Below, piece by piece: positions 39,495-44,565 of a stretch of 44,565 nt of DNA (position 1 is the stretch's first letter; each line of letters starts with the position of its first letter). Below the pieces are notes generated by a model. It saw only the letters and a program-made list of their open reading frames with translations. It did no database searches and was not told where the DNA came from. The stretch covers positions 1 through 44,565 of IMG/VR virus record IMGVR_UViG_3300036806_000145; one strand, written 5' to 3'. The translations under genes were made by a program, and so were the position numbers. Source of the stretch: a virus.

Positions 39495-39833
39495 TCAGCC
39501 CTCGCTTTTCTTTTCGTAGCTCAGTCCGCGGCCGGCCCGCTCGACGTAGCCCTCGCCCTTGGCCTTGATGCCGCTCATCCCGGCCGACGTCACGTCCCGA
39601 AACGCCTCGGGATCAAAACAGGCGAGGCAGCCGACCGAGGGCACCTTCGTGAGATCGCCGCCGGTGCGGGCGTGGAGGTCGCGCGCGGTGCATGCCTGGA
39701 AGAGCGCGATCTGCGTCATGATGATCGCCGCCCGCCACGGGCCTTCGGGCCCGACCTGCAACCGCCGCACGGTCTCGACCTGATGTCGCCGACAGAGCGA
39801 GGGGACTTCGATTCGGGTGGGTTCCTCGCTCAC
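39495..39833 (-). CDS. Hypothetical protein with Cys pair (112 aa)
   Basis: GTG at 39833 overlaps the stop of RHH protein A (GTGA). The product contains SLCRRHQVETVRRLQVGP and GCLACFDPEAFRDV; the two Cys regions might form a metal site. It is translationally coupled to the RHH gene, which suggests a joint task, but no function can be given. Confidence 0.5.
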   Translation of the reverse strand: MSEEPTRIEVPSLCRRHQVETVRRLQVGPEGPWRAAIIMTQIALFQACTARDLHARTGGDLTKVPSVGCLACFDPEAFRDVTSAGMSGIKAKGEGYVERAGRGLSYEKKSEG

Positions 39834-40237
39834 GCGATGCTCCTGGCCAGCGCGGCGATCTCACGCGCGTGGCTGCGCCCGTAGCGCCGCACCAGGGTTT
39901 CGCCGAGGTCCGAGTAACTCTTCCCGGTGTGCGCGTGCGCGTCGCGCAGCTGCCGGCGCTCGGGCGGCGGGAGCCGGATGGTCACGACGTCGCCGCTCTT
40001 GCCCGGCCACACCACGCCATCGACGTCGGCAAGCTCGCGCAGCTCGATCGCGTGGCGCCGCACCAGGTGCGCGAGGATGTCCGAGCCGCTCGCGCCGGTG
40101 CGGTCGCGTACGGCGTCGAACGTGGCGCGGCCCTCCGGCGTGAAATCGATCCCGATCTGCGCGTCGAGGTTCTTGCCGGGATATAGGCTCTTGCGTCCGG
40201 CGCCGGCGCGGCGGCCGCCGTGCGTGCGGGTTCGCAT
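39830..40237 (-). CDS. Tandem RHH DNA-binding protein A (135 aa)
   Basis: ATG at 40237; a GTG at 40243 is possible but would sit in the shared 5' motif. It is a paralogue of the protein at 38595-39008. A basic lead HGGRRAGAGRKSLYPG is followed by RHH unit 1 (IGIDFTPEGRATFDAVRDRT, GSDILAHLVRRH) and RHH unit 2 (VVTIRLPPPERRQLRDAHAH, TGKSYSDLGETLVRRYG). No Shine-Dalgarno sequence; its promoter is near-leaderless. It may be a regulator of its own and related promoters. The RHH assignment is by pattern. Confidence 0.65.
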   Translation of the reverse strand: MRTRTHGGRRAGAGRKSLYPGKNLDAQIGIDFTPEGRATFDAVRDRTGASGSDILAHLVRRHAIELRELADVDGVVWPGKSGDVVTIRLPPPERRQLRDAHAHTGKSYSDLGETLVRRYGRSHAREIAALARSIA

Positions 40238-40250
40238 GGTCACAATCGAG
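40238..40250 (-). promoter_or_regulatory. Copy of the shared 13-base 5' motif
   Basis: Minus strand CTCGATTGTGACC, one base before the ATG of RHH gene A and between it and its -10. Related copies lie at 7687-7703, 7225-7241 and 42698-42709. Possible operator. Confidence 0.4.
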
Positions 40251-40251
40251 G

Positions 40252-40280
40252 AGTCTCGACTGGCGGGCGCCGCTTGTCAA
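40252..40280 (-). promoter_or_regulatory. Near-leaderless promoter of RHH gene A
   Basis: Minus strand -35 TTGACA (40275-40280), a 17-base spacer and -10 GAGACT (40252-40257). The predicted leader is about 8 bases. The -35 begins 3 bases after the DUF5131 stop, so the promoter restarts transcription within the cluster. Confidence 0.55.
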
Positions 40281-40283
40281 GGA

Positions 40284-41021
40284 TCATCGGGCCCTCGGAT
40301 AGTCGCGGGCGATGACGCCGTCGAGACGGATGCCCATCTCGGTGCGGTACGCCGCGGACTGTTTGAAGAAAAACGCGCGGTGCTCCGCGAGGCAGCGGTT
40401 CCGGAGCTGGCGCGCCCACTCGTGATCCATCGGCCGATAGCCGGGTCCGGATTCGCCGCCGACGATGACCCACTCGATATGGTCGAGGTTCAGCGAGGGC
40501 AGCGGGCCCAGGAGCGGCTCGGCCGAAATGAAGTGGACGACGGCCGGGACCTCGCGCAGCGCGTCGGCGCGGTGCACGTGGCGGTCGTTCTCAATGCTGG
40601 TGCCGAGCCAGACGTTCGGATAGCGCGGCAGCGACCAGTCGGCCGGCAGCATGCGCGGCAAGTTCTCCGGGCGCTTCGTGAGGATCTGCCAGTCGAGCAT
40701 TGGCGTCGCGCGGATGAGCTCGAAGACCTTGGGCCGGATGTCGTTCGCGACCGGATGGTCCTCGAAGAAATCCCCGAGGCTCATGCAAAAGACGCGATGC
40801 GCCGTCCGCTCGAGCGCGGCGGCCTTGTGCCATTTGGCGACGTTGCTCCAGACGCCTTGCACCGGCTGGCGCGTGCCGTCCTTCCCCCACACCGAGATCC
40901 CCATCCGATTCTCGGTGAGGGTTTCGGCGTAGCAGTGGGCGCAGCCGGGCGACACCTTCTCGCAGCCCATCCAGAAATTCGCGGTGTGATCGGTCCAGGC
41001 GATTGCGGTCTGTTCAGCCAT
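40284..41021 (-). CDS. Gp37/Gp68-family (DUF5131) protein (245 aa)
   Basis: ATG at 41021 with AGGAG about 6 bases upstream. The family start is clear: IAWTDHTANFWMGCEKVSPG with Cys20, then Cys27 and Cys30 (CX6CX2C). Later blocks are WGKDGTRQPVQGVWSNV, FCMSLGDFFEDHP, ILTKRPENL, WLGTSIEND and VGGESGPGYRPMDHEW. The Cys cluster suggests a metal or iron-sulfur, radical-SAM-like centre. DUF5131 genes are common in phages, often next to TcmP partners; no TcmP gene is seen here. Function not established. Confidence 0.85.
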   Translation of the reverse strand: MAEQTAIAWTDHTANFWMGCEKVSPGCAHCYAETLTENRMGISVWGKDGTRQPVQGVWSNVAKWHKAAALERTAHRVFCMSLGDFFEDHPVANDIRPKVFELIRATPMLDWQILTKRPENLPRMLPADWSLPRYPNVWLGTSIENDRHVHRADALREVPAVVHFISAEPLLGPLPSLNLDHIEWVIVGGESGPGYRPMDHEWARQLRNRCLAEHRAFFFKQSAAYRTEMGIRLDGVIARDYPRAR

Positions 41022-41023
41022 CG

Positions 41024-41197
41024 TCAACTCCTGTCGGCGCCGGCGACCGGCGCGGCCTTCACGCCGACGCCCCGGCACGTCGGGCACTGCACGAAGTACA
41101 CGAGCGTCTCGACCGGTGTCCGGGCGGCGACGACCCGGAGCGTCTTCGCGCCGCGACACTCCGGGCAGGTGATGAGCGTCCGACGTGGCGCGCTCAT
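41024..41197 (-). CDS. Tiny zinc-ribbon protein (57 aa)
   Basis: ATG at 41197 in an ATGA overlap with the upstream stop. CPECRGAKTLRVV and, 28 residues on, CPTCRGVGVK form a two-CXXC zinc ribbon like a DnaJ-type knuckle. A short strand region lies between. Upstream of and adjacent to the DUF5131 gene. Likely metal-binding; role unknown. Confidence 0.6.
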   Translation of the reverse strand: MSAPRRTLITCPECRGAKTLRVVAARTPVETLVYFVQCPTCRGVGVKAAPVAGADRS

Positions 41198-42198
41198 GCC
41201 GTGGCCTGCTGACGGGCGGCCGCGTCGAGCCGGGCCCGGCGCGTGGCGGCCGCCTTCAGTCCGGCGGCGCGCCAGTCCACGATGCGGCGGACGGTCGGCG
41301 AGGCCGAGGGCGCCGCCGTGGCCATCCGGACGGCCGGAGGCTTGCCGAGCCGGGCCCGGAGGCGGTCGTTGTCCCGTTCGAGGCGCCGCTTGTCCTGTTC
41401 CAACTCTCGGATTTGGGCCCGATAGGACGCCTCCGGAGTGGGCGGTGTGGCGGCCGGAGTGGCCCGGAGAGGCGTCGAAACTGACTGGACGGGTGTGGGG
41501 AGGGTCTCCAGATAGGCCCCCGCCGTGGCGTCGCCAAGGCGGTCGGCCAGATCGGCCCAGGTTCGCCCGTACGTCCGAAGTCGGACGGCCGTCTGACGGT
41601 GCGCGGGGCGTTCCTTGCCGGCGGCCGTGATGTCGTCGAGGAGCGCGGACCAGTGCGCGCGGAGGACGGCCGGCAGGGGCCGGAAGAGATCGAGCGCGAA
41701 CCGACAGGCGCCCGTGACCTCGTGCGCTTTCCAGTATCCGCGCGCCTCGGTGTCCGTCATGCCGTTCGTCGGATTGATGGACGCGTGCCACTCCGGCAGC
41801 CGGAATGGGCCGCAGCTGACGAGCTCCAGCGCGGGAGGTTCCGCCGGCGGTTCGTGGTCGCTGCCGTCGTTGTCGTCGCCGCTGTCGTCGTCCTGGTCCG
41901 CGAGCGCCTCCGCGAGTGCGTCCAGCGCGTCGGGACTCGGCGCGTCGTCGGGCTCGCGGTCGTCGGGCGCTGATGACACGGGCTGAGCCGTATCAACACG
42001 GGTCTGGACGGCCGGGCCCGTGCGGCGCAGACGATCGCGCGCGATCTGCGCGGCCGCGCGGCTGGCAAACCCGCCTTCGATCTCGACGGGCTTCTCTCGC
42101 TTCGGCGCTGCCTCGCCGTAGAGCGCGGACTTCAGCGCGAACACGGCCCACGCGCGGCGGCCGGACTTGCGAATCGAAAACTTGGGATCGGTGGTCAT
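41194..42198 (-). CDS. Large hypothetical protein with acidic linker and coiled coil (334 aa)
   Basis: ATG at 42198 with CAGGAG 9 bases upstream. It has an N-terminal basic domain (SIRKSGRRAWAVFALKSALY), an Asp/Ala-rich acidic linker, a central domain (INPTNGMTDTEARGYWKAHE; RTYGRTWADLADRLG), a coiled coil (YRAQIRELEQDKRRLERDND), and an Arg/Ala-rich C-terminus (VDWRAAGLKAAATRRARLD). No family was recognised. It is coupled to the zinc-ribbon gene. A nucleic-acid or replication scaffold role is conceivable only from charge. Confidence 0.55.
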   Translation of the reverse strand: MTTDPKFSIRKSGRRAWAVFALKSALYGEAAPKREKPVEIEGGFASRAAAQIARDRLRRTGPAVQTRVDTAQPVSSAPDDREPDDAPSPDALDALAEALADQDDDSGDDNDGSDHEPPAEPPALELVSCGPFRLPEWHASINPTNGMTDTEARGYWKAHEVTGACRFALDLFRPLPAVLRAHWSALLDDITAAGKERPAHRQTAVRLRTYGRTWADLADRLGDATAGAYLETLPTPVQSVSTPLRATPAATPPTPEASYRAQIRELEQDKRRLERDNDRLRARLGKPPAVRMATAAPSASPTVRRIVDWRAAGLKAAATRRARLDAAARQQATA

Positions 42199-42259
42199 CG
42201 TCCTGGTCTCCTGGAAATCCTGGGTTCCGAAACCGAGAAAAACATTTCCGGTTGTGGCG

Positions 42260-42667
42260 TCAGTCCCACTCGACGCTGACGTCTTCAGGCAGCTGCGACT
42301 CCTGCATGCAGTCGGCGCACCACAGGTGCTCGTCGTCGGCCGTCTCCTCGTAGATGGCCCGCGCGACCGTGCTGAACGTGACGATGGTCTCGTCGTTCGC
42401 ACCAGGGCGCTCCACGATCGCCACGCCCTTGACGCCGGTCGTCTGGTCGATCGTTTCCTCGTGTCGGAGGTTCGTCGACCAGCAGTGCGGACAGTGCAGC
42501 GCCAGCGGGAGGCCATCGACGCCGGCCTCGGGGCCGACGATGGCGTGGATGCGCGTCGCGCGGTTCGCGGCCAGCTGCGTGAGCAGATCGTTCTCGCGGC
42601 GCAGCCGGTCGGTCTCGGCCTCGCGCTCGGCGTCCGTGAGTTTCGGGGATCGGGTGTCGGTCGTCAT
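42260..42667 (-). CDS. Zinc-binding hypothetical protein (135 aa)
   Basis: ATG at 42667 with CAGGAG upstream. CPHCWSTNLRHEE and WCADCMQE give two Cys pairs about 65 residues apart, a split zinc ribbon. An N-terminal helix (AEREAETDRLRRENDLLTQL) is coiled-coil-like. It lies after a promoter at 42690-42718. Function unknown. Confidence 0.6.
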   Translation of the reverse strand: MTTDTRSPKLTDAEREAETDRLRRENDLLTQLAANRATRIHAIVGPEAGVDGLPLALHCPHCWSTNLRHEETIDQTTGVKGVAIVERPGANDETIVTFSTVARAIYEETADDEHLWCADCMQESQLPEDVSVEWD

Positions 42668-42689
42668 CGCGTGTCTCCTGGAGTGTGGA

Positions 42690-42718
42690 AGTGTATGGTC
42701 AGATTCAAGTGAGCGCAA
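42690..42718 (-). promoter_or_regulatory. Candidate promoter with embedded 13-base motif
   Basis: Minus strand -35 TTGCGC (42713-42718), a 17-base spacer and -10 TACACT (42690-42695), the same -10 as the promoter at 7710-7738. The spacer contains CTTGAATCTGAC (42698-42709), related to motifs at 7225-7241, 7687-7703 and 40238-40250. The -35 is only a weak match. Confidence 0.45.
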
Positions 42719-42724
42719 CCGAAA

Positions 42725-43030
42725 TCAGATCGTCCCCGCTTGCGAGACGGTCGTCCGTTCGTGGATCGCGTAGGCGTCGAGGATCGTCGCGGTCAGCGCG
42801 GCGTGGCCGTCCGCGTCCACGGACGGCCGCAGCAGGGCGAAGCTGCGAACCTCCCCGTTGATCTTGTAGCTTCGGGCTGGGAAGGTGACATTCCGCCCGC
42901 CGCTCTTGCGTTCCCACACGCCGAAGCCGACGAGCTTCAGGCCCTTGAGCGGGCCGTGCGAGAAATGTAATTCCGCGTCGCAGACTTTTCCAGTCGTGTT
43001 GCGCACGGGCACGAAGTGAATCGTCATCAT
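42725..43030 (-). CDS. Hypothetical, weakly SpoVG-like protein (101 aa)
   Basis: ATG at 43030 with AGGAG 9 bases upstream (a second ATG follows immediately). The sequence LKLVGFGVWERKSGGRNVTF, then PARSYKINGEVRSFALLRP and LTATILDAYA, faintly recalls SpoVG-type proteins and similar short phage proteins. DNA or RNA binding would fit but is not shown. It stands first after a 134-base gap in which no gene or clear promoter was found. Confidence 0.5.
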   Translation of the reverse strand: MMTIHFVPVRNTTGKVCDAELHFSHGPLKGLKLVGFGVWERKSGGRNVTFPARSYKINGEVRSFALLRPSVDADGHAALTATILDAYAIHERTTVSQAGTI

Positions 43031-43164
43031 GGGTTGAGACTCCTGGCCTGCCCGCTCACGAGGCTCCGGACTTGGCACCGGGGCTGTGGGTTACGGCCGC
43101 GCGGCGACGAGCGCCACGCGGCTGCCTCACCGACTCACTTCTTCCGAGGCCCGAAGGTCGCAGG

Positions 43165-43509
43165 TCATGGCCGGCGCTCCCGTGCGGCACGCGCGTCCGC
43201 GTCCCGAATCCCCTCGCGGTCGTCCGGCGTCGGATCGTCGTCCAGGTCCGGCTCACGGTCGCACGCGCTGCAGTACGCCGGCTCGTCGAGCAGCTCGCCG
43301 GTCTGGTCCGGGACCTCGCGGCGCGTGGACAGGTCGAGCTCGGTCCCGCAGTCGGGGCAGAGTGGGACGGCCTTCACGCACTCTGATCGCGCGTGGACGA
43401 TATCCCGATCCGAGATGGCGGCCTCGGCGTGGTCGGCCGACGTGCTGTCGAGTTCGTAGACGGCCGTGCGAGTGATGACGACGCGATAGCGGAGGGTTAT
43501 GTTAGCCAC
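43165..43509 (-). CDS. Zinc-ribbon-like acidic protein (114 aa)
   Basis: GTG at 43509 overlaps the upstream stop within GTGGCTAA. CPDCGTELDL and CSACDREPDL, about 27 residues apart, form a two-CXXC ribbon; the rest is acidic (DLDDDPTPDDREG). N-terminal strands (ITLRYRVVITRTAVYELDS) suggest a small beta domain. Function unknown. Confidence 0.6.
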   Translation of the reverse strand: MANITLRYRVVITRTAVYELDSTSADHAEAAISDRDIVHARSECVKAVPLCPDCGTELDLSTRREVPDQTGELLDEPAYCSACDREPDLDDDPTPDDREGIRDADARAARERRP

Positions 43510-43720
43510 GGGACCCTCCCTCGATCATTCCGAGCTCGCGCGCCGCTTGCAGCATCACCAGCGCGGCGCCGTCGTGCGAGTAGTACCCGGCCTCGACGAG
43601 CTGCTCATTGCCCGTCGCGGAAAAGCCGACGATGTCCCACTGCTGGCGGCCGCGAAGGCCGAGGCGCTGCCGGAGTGCGAGTCCTGATCCGTTCGGGGCG
43701 GTGATCTTCATGGTGGTCAT
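43502..43720 (-). CDS. Hypothetical protein (72 aa)
   Basis: ATG at 43720 was chosen over the longer reading because GGAGG is 11 bases upstream. Small mixed alpha/beta protein (WDIVGFSATGNEQLVEAGYY; HDGAALVMLQAARELG). Overlaps the next gene by 8 bases. No family was recognised. Confidence 0.55.
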   Translation of the reverse strand: MTTMKITAPNGSGLALRQRLGLRGRQQWDIVGFSATGNEQLVEAGYYSHDGAALVMLQAARELGMIEGGSRG

Positions 43721-43782
43721 GGTGTCGTGTCCCTCCATGCGGCGCACGGCCGAGCCGTGCGCCGGTAGCAGGGGCCGAGGCC

Positions 43783-44202
43783 CTACAGCGCGCGGACTGC
43801 GGCGCCGGATGGCGGCAGGACCGGCACCGGGCGACGCAGCAGCGCGCCTTGCGGTCCGGGCCCCTTGGTCGTCGGCGCGGCGGCCGCGACGGCCTGCCGT
43901 TCGGCGACACGCTCGGCGATGGCCGCCTCGCGATGACGCCGATGGAGCGTCGTCGAGATCTCCAGGCGCGTCGCGTGGATCGCCTCGCGGGCGGGCGCTG
44001 CCATCTCGCGGGCCGCGACGATGGGCTGACTGGCCAGCAGCGCGAGTTCGAGCGTGTCGGTCTCGAGCAGCAGGGACAGCCCGCGCTCACCGAGCAGGTA
44101 GCGGAAGGCGCGCATCCCAAAATCGAAGGCGCTCTCGGTCATCGTGCGCGGGTCCAGCATCGGAACCATCGGATACGTGGCGGCGGTCGCGGTCGGGGTC
44201 AT
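43783..44202 (-). CDS. Hypothetical helical protein (139 aa)
   Basis: ATG at 44202 has AGGAG about 8 bases upstream; a longer reading from 44235 lacks one. Mostly helical (FDFGMRAFRYLLGERGLSLL; REAIHATRLEISTTLHRRHR) with a Pro/Arg-rich end. It follows the DUF932 gene after 69 bases with a hairpin. Function unknown. Confidence 0.5.
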   Translation of the reverse strand: MTPTATAATYPMVPMLDPRTMTESAFDFGMRAFRYLLGERGLSLLLETDTLELALLASQPIVAAREMAAPAREAIHATRLEISTTLHRRHREAAIAERVAERQAVAAAAPTTKGPGPQGALLRRPVPVLPPSGAAVRAL

Positions 44203-44237
44203 CGGGGTGTCTCCTGAGTCTGGAAGGTTGAACAAGT

Positions 44238-44262
44238 GGCCGGGCCCGCAGGCGGCCCGGCC
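44238..44262 (-). terminator. Possible weak terminator/attenuator after the DUF932 gene
   Basis: A perfect 9-bp GGCCGGGCC stem with 7-base loop, starting 9 bases after the DUF932 stop. The following sequence ACTTGTTC has only a poor U-run, so partial termination or an attenuator is more likely than a strong stop. Confidence 0.4.
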
Positions 44263-44271
44263 GGGAGTCGC

Positions 44272-44565
44272 CTACGCTGCGACGAGCTCGCGCGCGGCGC
44301 GCAGCGCCAGCAGCGAGACTTGCAAGTTCGCCCCGAAGAGCGCCGAGGAGTTCGCCGCCTGCGCGCGGTCGCCGTCGAGCGTGGCCGGGAGGACGTGTTG
44401 GAAGTACTCGGTCACCGCGTTGTAGCAGGCCCACGCGGTCGTACCGTTCGCCGTGCTGCCCGCCAGGTCGGCGCCGACGCCGGTCCAGACGAGATCCGCG
44501 ACCTGCGCGCGACGCGTGGCCAGCGGCTTCGATGCCTTGCCGTCCTTCGCATCCTTCGGAGTGGG
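44272..44565 (-). CDS. DUF932-family phage/plasmid protein, C-terminal part
   Basis: Open to the right edge, so the start is outside the window; 97 residues are visible to the TAG at 44272. The C-terminus has the DUF932 hallmark: TTAWACYNAVTEYFQHV and DGDRAQAANSSALFGANLQV. These proteins are widespread in phages and plasmids and their function is not settled. Family resemblance is strong, but only the end is present. Confidence 0.75.
   Translation of the reverse strand, partial: PTPKDAKDGKASKPLATRRAQVADLVWTGVGADLAGSTANGTTAWACYNAVTEYFQHVLPATLDGDRAQAANSSALFGANLQVSLLALRAARELVAA

Noticed and set aside
43125-43168. A 13-codon ATGA-overlapping frame after the zinc-ribbon gene
   Set aside because: It is too short and has no features beyond the start overlap.
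1-44565. tRNA, rRNA, insertion sequence, integrase or attachment site
   Set aside because: Looked for by eye; no cloverleaf, transposase motif, tyrosine/serine recombinase or terminal repeat was recognised. A tRNA scan would be decisive.

Overview
The window is almost certainly part of a tailed-phage genome (siphovirus type), or the interior of a prophage. The head, neck, tail, DNA-packaging and recombination genes are contiguous, no host gene is visible, and coding is very dense with many ATGA/GTGA stop-start overlaps. Nearly every credible gene lies on the minus strand, so the functional order runs from high to low coordinates. Base composition is clearly GC-rich, AGGAG-type ribosome binding sites are common, and Sec signal peptides and a lipobox occur. 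This suggests a high-GC bacterial host with a Gram-negative-type envelope; the exact host cannot be read from the sequence. No integrase, DNA polymerase, tRNA, CRISPR array or classical endolysin was recognised. Both window edges cut through a gene.

Layout from right to left. (1) 44565-39206: accessory or early genes. These are a truncated DUF932 protein, several small proteins, many Cys-pair (zinc-ribbon-like) proteins, a Gp37/Gp68-family (DUF5131) protein with a CX6CX2C cluster, and the first of two tandem ribbon-helix-helix (RHH) proteins. (2) 39008-34776: the second RHH paralogue, small terminase, three small ORFs, large terminase, a YkgJ-like Cys-cluster protein, a one-helix membrane peptide and an Ig-like protein, closed by a strong terminator. 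(3) 34423-25276: portal, two excisionase-like HTH proteins, XkdF-like protease, scaffold-like protein, capsid decoration protein, major capsid protein, head-tail connectors, Mu F-like minor head protein and HK97 gp10-like protein. (4) 24845-15543: tail completion, tail tube, gpG/gpGT-type chaperones with a probable -1 frameshift, tape measure, distal tail and a 999-residue tail-tip protein with internal repeats. (5) 15541-7821: a large Gly-rich adhesin with a Sec signal and an apparent frameshift, membrane-anchored small proteins, a DUF5675 protein, a lipoprotein and a holin-like membrane protein, closed by a strong terminator. (6) 7738-1: a promoter, three tiny ORFs, a putative annealing protein with an OB-like C-terminus, SbcD, SbcC, small ORFs, a winged-HTH protein, a replication-initiator-like protein preceded by short iterons, a Zn-binding protein and the start of a secreted protein.

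How it may work together: RHH and HTH proteins could control a small set of minus-strand promoters. Three of these share a TTGAC(A/T)-N17/18-(C/G)AGACT architecture and sit so close to their start codons that the transcripts would be leaderless or nearly so. A separate 13-base motif recurs in four 5' regions of non-structural genes. The SbcCD pair plus the putative annealing protein looks like a phage recombination module. The host-interaction end of the genome combines a repeat-rich tail tip, a polyglycine-type adhesin and envelope-targeted proteins.

All assignments come from reading the sequence alone; no database search was run.
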